Positions 26,672 to 35,667 of a stretch of DNA of 64,000 bases are shown here, piece by piece. The position numbers and the translations under genes are program-made. The notes below the pieces were generated by a model, which worked only from the letters and a program-made list of their open reading frames with translations, was not told the DNA's origin and searched no databases. How positions within the stretch are numbered: position 1 is the stretch's first letter; the number at the start of each line of letters is the position of its first letter. The DNA comes from Flavobacterium terrigena. Lineage in GTDB: Bacteria > Bacteroidota > Bacteroidia > Flavobacteriales > Flavobacteriaceae. The DNA lies in contig NZ_FNYA01000002.1 in the NCBI RefSeq assembly GCF_900108955.1, forward strand, positions 372,001-436,000, in the 5' to 3' direction.

Positions 26672-28198
26672 ATGGCAGGAGGAAAATTAACCCCTAGACA
26701 GAAGATGATTAACCTGATGTACTTGGTTTTCATCGCAATGTTGGCATTAAATATGTCAAAAGAAGTATTAACAGCTTTCGGTAATTTTAACGATAAATTT
26801 ACTGAGTCAAATAAATTAACTGAAGAAGCAAATGGTAATTTATTATCTGCATTAAATACAAAAGCTAGTGATGAACCAGCTAAGTATGCAGAGTCAGCTA
26901 AAAAAGCTGTAGAAGTTGCTAAAATTTCAAAAGCGTTTGCTGCTTTTATTGAGACAGTAAAAGCTGAAGTAACAGAAGGAATTGAGCCAGACGAAAATGG
27001 TAAATTACCTTTCGAAGCTATGGATAAATCAACAATCGATGAAAAATGGTTTGCTGGTGATGGATATAGCGCAAGAGGAACTGAAATTGTTTCTAAAATT
27101 GATAAATATGTTGTAGATATCAAAAAAGTATTAGGTAATGACGTTAAATACATTCCTTTTATCAAAGAAATTGAAAAGAAATTTTCAACTGCTGATATTA
27201 CAAACAGAGAAAATGTTAAAGTTAAATTTTTAGATTATAAAACTAAAGGTTTTCCTGCTGTATCTACATTAACATTCTTAACTGCTATGCAGAATGATGT
27301 TAAAAACACTGAAGCTGGAGCTTACAACTTATTCTTAGGAAATGCATTAAAATCTGCAGCTTCTATGAAAAACTTCCAAGCGATTGTTGTTTTAGATAAA
27401 AATGCATATTTCCAAGGAGAGCAAGTTACTGGTAAAGTAGTTTTAGGTCGTTATGACGCAAACACTCAACCAACTTCTTTTAAAGGACCTGGTAAAATTC
27501 AAAACGGACAAGCTGTTATATCTATGACTGCTGGTGGTATTGGAGAACAAACAATCTCTGGAGAATTTGGTTTCTTAGAAGATGGAAAACAAATTCCATT
27601 AAAATTCGAAGGTACTTATGTAGTTGTTCCTCGTCCAAACTCTGCAACTATTTCTGCAGATAAAATGAACGTTGTATACAGAGGTGTTCCTAACCCAATG
27701 ACAATATCTTTTGCAGGAGTTTCTAACGACAAAGTAAAAGCTAATGCAGTTGGAATGACTGGATCTAACGGAAAATACGTTTTAAAACCTGGTTCTGGAA
27801 CTTCTGTAATGATTAATGTAAGTGCAACTTTACCTGATGGAAAAGTAGTTTCTGACAAAAAAGAATTCCGTATTAAAGGTTTACCTTCTCCAACTGGAAA
27901 AGTTAGAGGTATGGTAGCTGCTAGTGGACCAGCTTCAAATTTAGAAGTAGTTTCTATTTCAGCTGAAATGGTTGATTTTGATTTCCCAGTTCAAGTTAAT
28001 GTAACACAATTTAACATTAAAGTTCCTGGACAACCAACAATTGTGGTTTCTGGAAACAAAATGGACGCAAGAGCAAAAGCAGCAATTAAGAAAGCTGGAA
28101 GAGGTGATGTAGTTATTATCTCAGAAATTAAAGCTAAATTCGTAGGAATTGATCAAGGAGTAAAATCTATTTCGCCTTGTACATACGAAATAAAATAA
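26672..28198 (+). CDS. gldM: Type IX secretion motor protein GldM
   Basis: 508 residues. Short cytoplasmic start 'MAGGKLTPRQKM' with the conserved Arg9, one membrane helix (about 13-33, 'INLMYLVFIAMLALNMSKEVL'), then a long periplasmic part made of immunoglobulin-like domains ('GVPNPMTISFAGVSNDKV', 'LPSPTGKVRG'). GldM couples the proton flow through GldL to the periplasmic GldK/GldN ring. Third in the operon; 52 bases after gldL. Confidence 0.97.
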   Translation: MAGGKLTPRQKMINLMYLVFIAMLALNMSKEVLTAFGNFNDKFTESNKLTEEANGNLLSALNTKASDEPAKYAESAKKAVEVAKISKAFAAFIETVKAEVTEGIEPDENGKLPFEAMDKSTIDEKWFAGDGYSARGTEIVSKIDKYVVDIKKVLGNDVKYIPFIKEIEKKFSTADITNRENVKVKFLDYKTKGFPAVSTLTFLTAMQNDVKNTEAGAYNLFLGNALKSAASMKNFQAIVVLDKNAYFQGEQVTGKVVLGRYDANTQPTSFKGPGKIQNGQAVISMTAGGIGEQTISGEFGFLEDGKQIPLKFEGTYVVVPRPNSATISADKMNVVYRGVPNPMTISFAGVSNDKVKANAVGMTGSNGKYVLKPGSGTSVMINVSATLPDGKVVSDKKEFRIKGLPSPTGKVRGMVAASGPASNLEVVSISAEMVDFDFPVQVNVTQFNIKVPGQPTIVVSGNKMDARAKAAIKKAGRGDVVIISEIKAKFVGIDQGVKSISPCTYEIK

Positions 28199-28217
28199 TT
28201 TAAATAAAAATAAAAAA

Positions 28218-29114
28218 ATGAATTGGAGAAATTTTTTATTAGTAGCAGTATTTAGTGTAGGCACGTTTTCGTTTGCTCAATCTAACTTACTAAACGCAAA
28301 AACTCCTGCTGAAATCGGTAAAAAAACTGAAGCAGAGTTAAATGCAGATAATGACAAACCATTACCTTACGGTTACGTAGGTGATAGAGATATCCTAATG
28401 GGTAAAACAGTATGGGAAATTATTGATGTAAATCAAAGAGTTAACTTCCCAATGTATTATCCTATTGAAGGGGATTTAGGTCCAGATAGAAAACCATTAT
28501 ACGATGTTTTGACTCAAGCAATGAGAGACAAAAAAATCACTGAAGTATATGATTCTGGATACTTTACAGCTAAAAAAACTTTAGAAGATATTGAAAAATC
28601 TTTAGTATTTACTGATACTACTGACCAAGGTATTGAAGAGTTAAATTCAGGTGCAAAATCAGTTTCAGAAGAATACATTGTAAAAACTGAAATTAAAGCT
28701 ATCGATGTTCAAGGATACAAAATCAAAGGATTTTGGTATTTCGACAAACGTCAAGGTGAATTAAAATACAGATTAATGGGAATTTGTCCATTAGTTCCAG
28801 ATGTTTATACAATGAACACTGAAGCTGGTAAAAACGAAGCTCCAATTGAATTATTCTGGGTTTATTTCCCAGCAGCAAGAGATGTTTTACATGGAGCAAA
28901 AGCTTTCAATGAAAAAAACTCAGCTATGCCATTCTCTTTTGACCACTTATTAAATTCTCGTCGTTTTGGCGCAGTAATTTACTTAGAGGAAAATGTTTAC
29001 GGAGACAGATTAATTAAAGATTACATGAAAGAAAATTCTCAAATGCAATTATTAGAATCTGAAAGAGTAAAAGAAAAAATACGTAATTTCGAATTAGATA
29101 TGTGGAATTACTAA
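28218..29114 (+). CDS. gldN: Gliding motility / type IX secretion protein GldN
   Basis: 298 residues. Signal peptide ending '...GTFSFAQSN', then a periplasmic domain with 'LPYGYVGDRDILMGKTVWEIIDVNQRVN' split over residues 48-75 and 'DHLLNSRRFGAVIYLEENVYGDRLIKDYM', which are GldN/PorN landmarks. It forms the periplasmic ring with GldK. It is the last gene of the operon, 19 bases after gldM, and is followed by a strong UUCG-loop terminator. Confidence 0.97.
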   Translation: MNWRNFLLVAVFSVGTFSFAQSNLLNAKTPAEIGKKTEAELNADNDKPLPYGYVGDRDILMGKTVWEIIDVNQRVNFPMYYPIEGDLGPDRKPLYDVLTQAMRDKKITEVYDSGYFTAKKTLEDIEKSLVFTDTTDQGIEELNSGAKSVSEEYIVKTEIKAIDVQGYKIKGFWYFDKRQGELKYRLMGICPLVPDVYTMNTEAGKNEAPIELFWVYFPAARDVLHGAKAFNEKNSAMPFSFDHLLNSRRFGAVIYLEENVYGDRLIKDYMKENSQMQLLESERVKEKIRNFELDMWNY

Positions 29115-29142
29115 TTAAAATATTTCTCCAATCATAATACTA

Positions 29143-29176
29143 AAAAAACTCTTACTTCGGTAAGAGTTTTTTTTTG
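29143..29176 (+). terminator. Terminator of gldKLMN
   Basis: Stem AAACTCTTAC / GTAAGAGTTT with a TTCG tetraloop and a long T-run, about 30 bases after the gldN stop. Confidence 0.9.
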
Positions 29177-29212
29177 TTTAAATTTGTAGCCAACAAAAAA
29201 AAAACATTTTTA

Positions 29213-29287
29213 TGTCATTTCGAACAAAGTGAGAAATCGCATAATCTGAATCTCTTTATGTGATTTCTCACTTTGTTCGAAATGACA
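29213..29287. repeat. 26-base perfect inverted repeat (MITE-like or REP-like)
   Basis: Arm 29213-29238 (starts TGTCATTTCGAAC) is the exact complement of arm 29262-29287 (ends GTTCGAAATGACA); the inner six bases extend the stem with one G-T pair, leaving a loop of about 11 bases. No transposase gene. I recall similar TTTCGAAC-type palindromes from other Bacteroidota intergenic regions (memory, not checked). Confidence 0.8.
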
Positions 29288-29326
29288 ATATTGAGAATTT
29301 TATTCTTTAAGCTTTATAAAACACAA

Positions 29327-30382
29327 ATGAAAGTCGATTATCTTATTATTGGTTCTGGTTTAGCCGGAATTTCTTTTGCAGAAACCTGTCTGCTAAACCA
29401 TAAAACAATAATGGTAATCAATGATACTTCTCAAAATTCAACAACCATTGCTGGCGGATTATACAATCCGGTAGTTTTAAAAAGATTCACAAAAATTTGG
29501 GAAGCCGAAGCGCAACTTAAAATCTCCATCCCATTTTATAAAACTTTAGAAGAAAAGCTAAACCAAAAATTTCTGTTTGAAATCCCACTACTTAGGAAAT
29601 TAAATTCTATTGAGGAACAAAATAACTGGTTTACCGCTTCAGACAAACCTACTCTATCCAATTATCTAAATACTACTTTAGAAACTTTACAAAATAAATT
29701 TATAACTCAGGAGTATAAATTTGGAAAAGTAAATCATACCGGTTTTTTAGATACTAAAAAATTAAAAGACGCTTACACCAACTTCTTAATTTCAGAAAAC
29801 AGTTATCTCGAAGACACTTTTGATTATTCGCAATTAGTTATTGAAGACAACTTCATTCATTATCAAAACATCAAAGCCAAACAAATTGTGTTTGCAGAAG
29901 GTTTTGGCATACACAATAATCCATATTTCAATAATTTTCCATTAGACGGAACAAAGGGTGAACTTTTAATTATAAAGGCTCAAAACTTAAATTTAGAAGA
30001 AATCATAAATTCAAGTATTTGGATTTTACCAATCGGAAATGATTTATATAAAGTTGGTGCCACTTACAATTGGGAAGACAAAACCACAAATAAAACAGAA
30101 GCTGGTAAAAATGAATTACTTTCCAATTTAAAAGAATTAATTTCTTGTGAATTTGAAGTAATAGAACATTTAGCCGGAATCAGACCAACTGTAAAAGACC
30201 GACGACCACTTTTGGGAAGACATCATTCGCATAAAAATGTATATATTCTAAACGGATTTGGAACAAGAGGTGTGCTTTTCGCACCATATTTATCTGATAA
30301 ATTATATGATTTTATTGAAAATGGAATCGAGTTAGACAACGAAATTTCTATCAATAGAATTTACAAAAAATTATTTAAGTAA
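29327..30382 (+). CDS. FAD-dependent oxidoreductase (DAO family)
   Basis: An amino-acid-oxidase-type flavoprotein of 351 residues. The N-terminal dinucleotide-binding motif is 'DYLIIGSGLAGISFAE'; near the C-terminus 'LAGIRPTVKDRRPLLGRH' and 'VYILNGFGTRGVLFAPYLS' complete the FAD site as in DAO proteins. The frame is open to 29273, but the first 18 codons fall within the palindrome at 29213-29287, so the ATG at 29327 ('MKVDYLIIG') is chosen. Substrate unknown. It overlaps the converging DUF983 gene by 12 bases. Confidence 0.85.
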   Translation: MKVDYLIIGSGLAGISFAETCLLNHKTIMVINDTSQNSTTIAGGLYNPVVLKRFTKIWEAEAQLKISIPFYKTLEEKLNQKFLFEIPLLRKLNSIEEQNNWFTASDKPTLSNYLNTTLETLQNKFITQEYKFGKVNHTGFLDTKKLKDAYTNFLISENSYLEDTFDYSQLVIEDNFIHYQNIKAKQIVFAEGFGIHNNPYFNNFPLDGTKGELLIIKAQNLNLEEIINSSIWILPIGNDLYKVGATYNWEDKTTNKTEAGKNELLSNLKELISCEFEVIEHLAGIRPTVKDRRPLLGRHHSHKNVYILNGFGTRGVLFAPYLSDKLYDFIENGIELDNEISINRIYKKLFK

Positions 30383-30763
30383 TTTATCTTTCCAATTCTT
30401 ATCGAAATCAATAAAAATATTGATCCAGATATTTCTCGATAAACGCATAATAATGGTATTACATAAAACCAAAGCTACGATTATTGAAATAAAAGAAGTT
30501 TTTAAAGTCGCATGAAATCCATAATGTGCAATCAAAAAAGCTATAATTCCAATCCCAACTCCCAAACCATAACTTACAAACATAGCACCGAAAAAGAAAG
30601 AAGGTTCAATTTTATACACTTGACCACAATGCGAACATTTTTCATGCATGGCATAAATTTTCATCACGTTAAACGGATTTCCATCTAAATACATACTTTC
30701 CTCGTGACATTTTGGACAACAACCAGTTATCATCGCATAAATTTTAGAACCTTTACCAAACAT
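30371..30763 (-). CDS. DUF983 membrane protein
   Basis: 130 residues. The N-terminus has two CxxC pairs ('CCPKCHEES', 'KCSHCGQ'), a probable zinc knuckle, followed by two membrane helices ('FFFGAMFVSYGLGVGIGIIAFLIAHYGF' region and 'SFISIIVALVLCNTIIM'). This is the DUF983 architecture; function unknown. It ends in 'DFDKNWKDKLLK' on the cytoplasmic side. It is divergent from the ABC-F gene and converges, with overlap, on the FAD oxidoreductase gene. Confidence 0.88.
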   Translation of the reverse strand: MFGKGSKIYAMITGCCPKCHEESMYLDGNPFNVMKIYAMHEKCSHCGQVYKIEPSFFFGAMFVSYGLGVGIGIIAFLIAHYGFHATLKTSFISIIVALVLCNTIIMRLSRNIWINIFIDFDKNWKDKLLK

Positions 30764-30773
30764 TTCAATAATT

Positions 30774-30807
30774 TTGATGTAAAGGTAAGATAAGAGTAGT
30801 ACTTTTG
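30774..30807 (+). promoter_or_regulatory. Promoter of the ABC-F gene
   Basis: TTG at 30774-30776 and TACTTTTG at 30800-30807, 23 bases apart; the start codon follows 20 bases later. Fits the Bacteroidota pattern with slightly long spacing. Confidence 0.6.
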
Positions 30808-30827
30808 CAGAATATTAGAAAAAAAAC

Positions 30828-32738
30828 ATGCTGAATATACATAATCTTTCTGTTTCCTTTGGTGGAACATATTTATTTGAAGAAGTAACTTTTAGAATGG
30901 GCGCTGGAGACAGAGTCGGTTTGGTTGGGAAAAATGGTGCTGGAAAATCGACAATGCTAAAAATATTGGCAGGCGATTTCAAACCAGATTCTGGACAAAT
31001 TGCGACTGAAAAAGAAGTTCGTATTGGATTTTTACGTCAAGATATTGACTTCGAAGGCGGAAGAACTGTTTTAGAAGAAGCGTACCAAGCTTTCAAAGAA
31101 ATTAAACTTTATGAAGCGAAGATTGAAGAAATCAACCATCAATTAGTTACCAGAACGGATTATGAAAGTGAAGCGTATTCAGAATTAATTCAGCAATTAA
31201 GTGATTACCAACACCAATATGAAATTCATGGTGGTTATAATTATGTGGGTGATACCGAAAAAATATTATTAGGTTTAGGTTTTAAACGTGACGTTTTCGA
31301 AAATCAGACGGAAACTTTTTCTGGTGGATGGCGTATGCGTATTGAATTAGCAAAACTGTTACTTCAAAACAACGATATTTTACTTCTGGATGAGCCAACC
31401 AATCACTTGGATATTGAAAGTATCATTTGGTTAGAAAGTTTTTTACGAAATTATCCTGGAGTTGTGGTGATTGTATCGCACGATAAAATGTTTTTGGATA
31501 ATGTTACGAATCGTACAATTGAAATTTCTTTAGGAAAAGCGTATGATTTCAACAAACCATATTCTCAATATTTAGAATTACGTCATGAAATTCGTGAGAA
31601 ACAATTGGCAACACAGAAAAATCAAGCCAAGAAAATTGAAGAAACAGAAAAATTAATTGAGAAATTCCGTGCCAAAGCTTCCAAAGCATCGATGGCACAA
31701 TCTTTAATTAAAAAATTAGATAAAGTAGAACGAATTGAAGTTGATGAAGACGATAATTCGGTAATGAATATTTCGTTTCCTGTTTCAAAAGTTCCAGGAA
31801 GAGTAGTTATTGAAGCGGAACATGTAACCAAAGCCTATGGCGACAAAACCATTTTAAAAGACATTTCTCTTTTAGTAGAACGTGGAAGTAAAATTGCTTT
31901 TGTGGGTCAGAATGGTCAAGGAAAATCGACTTTTATTAAAGCGATTGTGAACGAATTTGAATATGAAGGTGAAATTAAATTAGGTCATAATGTACAAGTT
32001 GGCTATTTCGCTCAAAATCAGGCGGAATATTTAGATGGAGAAATTACCTTACTTCAAACTATGGAAGATGCGGCAACTGATACGAATCGTGCGAAAGTTC
32101 GTGACATGTTAGGTTCGTTTTTATTCCGTGGTGATGATGTGGAGAAAAAAGTAAAAGTACTTTCTGGAGGCGAGCGAAATCGTTTGGCTTTATGTAAGTT
32201 GTTGTTGCAACCTATCAACGTTTTGGTGATGGATGAGCCAACAAATCACTTGGATATTAAATCGAAAAATGTATTAAAAGCCGCACTTCAAAAATATGAA
32301 GGTACCCTCCTACTCGTTTCTCACGATAGAGATTTTTTACAAGATATGTCGAATTTGGTATACGAATTTAAAGACCAAAAAATTAAAGAATATTTAGGCG
32401 ATATTAATTATTTCTTAGAACAACGCAACTTGGAAAATATGCGTGAAGTGGAGAAAAAAGATATTGAGAAAAAAGAAGTTTCTGCAAACAATAATTCTAA
32501 AGCTTCTTACGAAGATCAGAAGAAAAACAAATCGTTATTAAATAGATTATCAAAAATTGAAAGTCAAATTAAGCAATTAGAAATTGACATTCAGAATGAC
32601 GATAAAGAATTGGCTTCTAATTACGATAAACACGCTGAAAATGCCGCTTTTTTTACTGCCTACAACAAGAAAAAAGCAGAATTAGACAAGTTATTAGAAG
32701 ACTGGGAAGTAGTTCAGGAAGAAATAGATAATTTGTAG
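30828..32738 (+). CDS. ABC-F family ATPase
   Basis: 636 residues with two ATP-binding cassettes and no membrane segment. Cassette 1: 'GLVGKNGAGKST', 'FSGGWRMRIELAKLL', 'LLLDEPTNHLD'. Cassette 2: 'FVGQNGQGKST', 'LSGGERNRLALCKLL', 'LVMDEPTNHLD'. Between them lies the P-site tRNA-interacting linker, and the C-terminus (about 560-636) is a coiled coil, as in Uup/YheS-type proteins. ABC-F proteins act on ribosomes to resolve stalled states; some give antibiotic resistance. The subtype cannot be decided from sequence alone. Own promoter and terminator; monocistronic. Confidence 0.95.
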   Translation: MLNIHNLSVSFGGTYLFEEVTFRMGAGDRVGLVGKNGAGKSTMLKILAGDFKPDSGQIATEKEVRIGFLRQDIDFEGGRTVLEEAYQAFKEIKLYEAKIEEINHQLVTRTDYESEAYSELIQQLSDYQHQYEIHGGYNYVGDTEKILLGLGFKRDVFENQTETFSGGWRMRIELAKLLLQNNDILLLDEPTNHLDIESIIWLESFLRNYPGVVVIVSHDKMFLDNVTNRTIEISLGKAYDFNKPYSQYLELRHEIREKQLATQKNQAKKIEETEKLIEKFRAKASKASMAQSLIKKLDKVERIEVDEDDNSVMNISFPVSKVPGRVVIEAEHVTKAYGDKTILKDISLLVERGSKIAFVGQNGQGKSTFIKAIVNEFEYEGEIKLGHNVQVGYFAQNQAEYLDGEITLLQTMEDAATDTNRAKVRDMLGSFLFRGDDVEKKVKVLSGGERNRLALCKLLLQPINVLVMDEPTNHLDIKSKNVLKAALQKYEGTLLLVSHDRDFLQDMSNLVYEFKDQKIKEYLGDINYFLEQRNLENMREVEKKDIEKKEVSANNNSKASYEDQKKNKSLLNRLSKIESQIKQLEIDIQNDDKELASNYDKHAENAAFFTAYNKKKAELDKLLEDWEVVQEEIDNL

Positions 32739-32754
32739 AAATTATTTTAGCATT

Positions 32755-32790
32755 AAAAAAAATCCCAAACAATTGTTTGGGATTTTTTTT
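32755..32790 (+). terminator. Terminator of the ABC-F gene
   Basis: Arms AAATCCCAAAC and GTTTGGGATTT around an AATT loop, with T-run on the plus strand and A-run before it; 17 bases after the stop. Confidence 0.85.
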
Positions 32791-32791
32791 T

Positions 32792-33008
32792 GAGGATGGT
32801 TTGTTTCGGTTTGGAAGATGCTTATTTCGATTGAGAACATGCTTTGTTCGATTGAGAAGATGCTTTGTTCGATTTGGAACATGCTTTGTTCGATTTGGAA
32901 GATGTCTTGTTCGATTGAGAAGATGCTTTGTTCGATTTGGAAGATGTCTTGTTCGATTTGGAAGATGTCTTGTTCGATTGAGAAGATGTCTTGTTCGATT
33001 TGAAGTAT
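32792..33008. repeat. 21-bp tandem repeat (minisatellite), nine full units
   Basis: Nine complete 21-base units start at 32807, 32828, 32849, 32870, 32891, 32912, 32933, 32954 and 32975, with partial units on both sides. The unit is CGATT(TG/GA)GAA(G/C)ATG(CT/TC)TTGTT. Because 21 is a multiple of three, plus-strand frames stay open (a 90-codon frame from 32777 that begins inside the terminator), and on the minus strand the units read as NKTSSKS-type heptads ending at a stop, without a start codon. I regard the array as non-coding. The length is likely to vary between strains. Confidence 0.9.
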
Positions 33009-33076
33009 ACTTCCTTACGTCAGTATGTGAGAATTGTGGTGAATTTTGAATGTTGAATTTGGATGACGTGATTCAC

Positions 33077-33144
33077 CAGCAATGTTTTTTTTAACCTTGT
33101 AGGTGTTACTATAAATACTTACAAGGTTAAAAAAAACATTGCTG
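33077..33144. repeat. 25-base perfect inverted repeat
   Basis: Arm 33077-33101 (starts CAGCAATG) is the exact complement of 33120-33144 (ends CATTGCTG), with an 18-base loop whose ends still pair partly. The arms contain eight T and eight A in a row and the half-site AACCTTGTA. It is part of the gene-free stretch 32739-33371, together with the minisatellite and the structured element. Confidence 0.85.
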
Positions 33145-33187
33145 GATTATCAATTACAAGACAATTAAGTTTTGAAAACCAGATTTG

Positions 33188-33298
33188 CGTTAGTGATGGG
33201 AACGGCATCCTTTTTTGTTTTATTGCCTGAGGCTCTCGAAGGCAAGAAAGCAAAAAAGATATAGTGGACAGCACGGCCCAAAGGGAAACGCCCAAAAA
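33188..33298. other. Structured intergenic element of Flavobacterium type (possible ncRNA or repeat)
   Basis: Order of parts: GCGTTAGTGATGGGAACGG, then CATCCTTTTTTG, then the 23-base near-palindrome (33223-33245), then CAAAAAAGATATAGTGG, then ACAGCACGGCCC and AAAGGGAAACGCCC. CCTTTTTTG pairs with CAAAAAAG, enclosing the inner hairpin TTGCCT...AGGCAA, so the whole folds into one long stem. I recall closely similar elements ('gcatcctttt...aaaagatatagtgga') in many Flavobacterium intergenic regions; that is memory, not a search. The inner 23 bases recur at 13813-13835. Confidence 0.55.
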
Positions 33299-33316
33299 AT
33301 AAAAACCTCGTAAAAC

Positions 33317-33351
33317 AAAAAAGAGTCCCGATTTCTCGAGACTCTTTTTTT
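33317..33351 (-). terminator. Terminator of the S46 peptidase gene
   Basis: Arms AAAAAAGAGTC and GACTCTTTTTT, about 20 bases after the stop at 33372. Confidence 0.85.
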
Positions 33352-33371
33352 ATTCTTAAAACTTGAATGAA

Positions 33372-35519
33372 TTATTTCACTAAAGTCATTTCATCAACGA
33401 TGTGTTTTGCACCAGAGAAATTTTCAATTACCCAAAGTACGTAACGAATATCTACGTTAATTGTTCTTTGTAAGTTTTTATCGAAAATAACGTCACCAGC
33501 CATTGCTTCGATGTTTCCATCAAAAGCTAAACCGATTAATTCTCCTTTTCCGTTTAATACTGGAGAACCAGAATTTCCACCTGTAATATCATTATCAGTT
33601 AAGAAACAAACGTGTAAAGAACCATCTTTATCTGCATAACGACCGTATTCTTTTTTAGCGTTCATGTCTATTACTTTTGCAGGTAAATCAAATTCTAAAT
33701 CACCTTTTTTGTATTTTTTAACTTGTCCAGCTAAAGTAGTATAATTGTTAACTTTTGCGTCATTTCTTTTGTCAGCTGGTAAAGAACGAACTTTTCCGTA
33801 AGTTAAACGTAACGTTGAGTTAGCATCTGGATATAAAGTTGTACCAATTTTAGATTCTCTTAAACCTTCTACTAATAAACGGAATGAAGCACCGAAATCG
33901 TTTTGAGCTTTCATTAACTCATCGCTTCTTTTACCCATGTGAGCAATTAAATCGTTAGATAAAACATATAATGGATCGCTAGTTAACATTGACTCGCTTG
34001 GTAAATCTAAGAAAGCTTTAATTCTGTCTTTAGAAGTAAAAATACTTAAATCGAAAGCAGCGTTTACATATTTAGTGAAGTCACCGTTATTTTCCTTAGC
34101 TAATTTTTCAACCATTGGCGCTAAAGTATAACCTGCTTTTTTAGCATATAAACTTAACTGTGCAGCTAAGATATCTTTTTCTGCAGGAATGTGTAATTCT
34201 TTAAACATTTCATCAGCTTGTTCTAAAATAGCTGGAGCCATTTCAGTACGTTTTGCAGCATCAGCTTTTGTATAGTTCTCTAATTGTTTTCCTAAAGTTC
34301 TGCTTACAGCACCGAAAGCAGACGTTCTGAATAATTGAGTTAAGTAGTTATCATGACGAGATTTTTCATTCGTCATTGCGTAAAACTTGTTAATTGTAGG
34401 AACTACATTACCATATTTTGCTTTGTTAGCTGATTGATTAGCCCATTTATGGAATTTAGCTTCTTGAGCTGCTTTAGATTTAGCAGTTCCAAATTTAGTT
34501 AAAGCATCAATCATACCTTGACGGTTTTTCCAGTAATTCGCAACACCTGCAAATTTTGAAGCATAAATTAAGTTTAAAGCATCAGATTGAACCATGTATT
34601 TTTTCATGTTGTCCATTCCTGTTTTAGAACCTTCCACCCAAGCTGGGTAAGCAAATTTTACGTTTTGCTCAATTCCACCTGCTGGCATCCAACGGTTTGT
34701 TCTACCTGGATAACCTAAAATCATAGCGAAATCATTTTCTTTTACTCCACTTAAATTAACTGGTAAGTGGTGTTTTGGTTTTAATGGTACATTGTTAGCT
34801 GAATATTCTGCTGGATTACCGTTAGCATCTGCATAAATTCTGAACATAGAGAAATCTGCAGTATGACGAGGCCATTCCCAGTTATCAGTATCTCCACCAA
34901 ATTTTCCTAAACTTTCAGGAGGAGTTCCTACTAAACGTACATCTTTATAATCTTGGTAAACGAAATAGTAATATTCATTACCTTGGAAAAATGGACGAAC
35001 AGAAACGGTATATTTTCCACCTTCGTTATTTTCTTTTTCAATTTTTGCAATTTCTTGATTGATTGCTTTTTCTCTATCAGCTTCACTCATACTTGGGTTA
35101 ACCACTGATAAAATTCTTTTTGAACAATCGTCCATACGAACGAAGAAACGTACAAATAAACTAGAAGGTTTTAATTCTTCTTTTCTGTTTGCCGCCCAAT
35201 AACCATCTTTTAAATAGTTTTTTTGTGCAGTAGATAATTCGGCAATAGCATCATAACCACAGTGGTGATTTGTTAATACTAATCCGTCTTTAGAAATTAA
35301 TTCAGCTGTACAACCTCCATTAAATTGCACGATGGCATCTTTTAAACTGTGATTGTTAATACTGTAAATTTCTTGTGGCGTTAATTGTAACCCCATTTTT
35401 TGCATATCGCGGTGGTTTAATCTTTCGATAAACATTAAAAACCACATTCCTTCGTCAGCCTTTACACTAAATGGAATTAGCATAAATGCAGCCACTAAGG
35501 ATACAATAAATTTTTTCAT
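33372..35519 (-). CDS. S46 family dipeptidyl-peptidase, DPP7-type
   Basis: 715 residues. Signal peptide 'MKKFIVSLVAAFMLIPFSVKA'. Trypsin-like double barrel with the catalytic triad: His85/86 in 'TNHHCGYD', Asp222 in 'WEWPRHTADFS', Ser650 in 'TGGNSGSP'. S46 peptidases cut dipeptides from the N-terminus of oligopeptides in the periplasm. The residue 18 after the catalytic serine decides P1 preference in this family: glycine in DPP7 (hydrophobic), arginine in DPP11 (acidic). Here it is Gly668 ('AFDGNIEA'), so DPP7-type specificity is inferred. Monocistronic, with its own terminator. Confidence 0.93.
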   Translation of the reverse strand: MKKFIVSLVAAFMLIPFSVKADEGMWFLMFIERLNHRDMQKMGLQLTPQEIYSINNHSLKDAIVQFNGGCTAELISKDGLVLTNHHCGYDAIAELSTAQKNYLKDGYWAANRKEELKPSSLFVRFFVRMDDCSKRILSVVNPSMSEADREKAINQEIAKIEKENNEGGKYTVSVRPFFQGNEYYYFVYQDYKDVRLVGTPPESLGKFGGDTDNWEWPRHTADFSMFRIYADANGNPAEYSANNVPLKPKHHLPVNLSGVKENDFAMILGYPGRTNRWMPAGGIEQNVKFAYPAWVEGSKTGMDNMKKYMVQSDALNLIYASKFAGVANYWKNRQGMIDALTKFGTAKSKAAQEAKFHKWANQSANKAKYGNVVPTINKFYAMTNEKSRHDNYLTQLFRTSAFGAVSRTLGKQLENYTKADAAKRTEMAPAILEQADEMFKELHIPAEKDILAAQLSLYAKKAGYTLAPMVEKLAKENNGDFTKYVNAAFDLSIFTSKDRIKAFLDLPSESMLTSDPLYVLSNDLIAHMGKRSDELMKAQNDFGASFRLLVEGLRESKIGTTLYPDANSTLRLTYGKVRSLPADKRNDAKVNNYTTLAGQVKKYKKGDLEFDLPAKVIDMNAKKEYGRYADKDGSLHVCFLTDNDITGGNSGSPVLNGKGELIGLAFDGNIEAMAGDVIFDKNLQRTINVDIRYVLWVIENFSGAKHIVDEMTLVK

Positions 35520-35667
35520 AATTAGTTAATTTAAATTTAAAAACCTGTGTCTACAGATTTCATAAAATAGTTTGTTATTTGCGATGCGAATATACTTTAT
35601 TTTTAAAAAAAAATCTAAAATTTCAGTAATCAATAGAGGCAGTTACCTAAATTTTAACTTTTAGTTA

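Noticed and set aside
32777..33049. 90-codon frame with heptad repeats (and a 61-codon frame inside it)
   Set aside because: Begins inside the ABC-F terminator; openness results from the 21-base repeat length.
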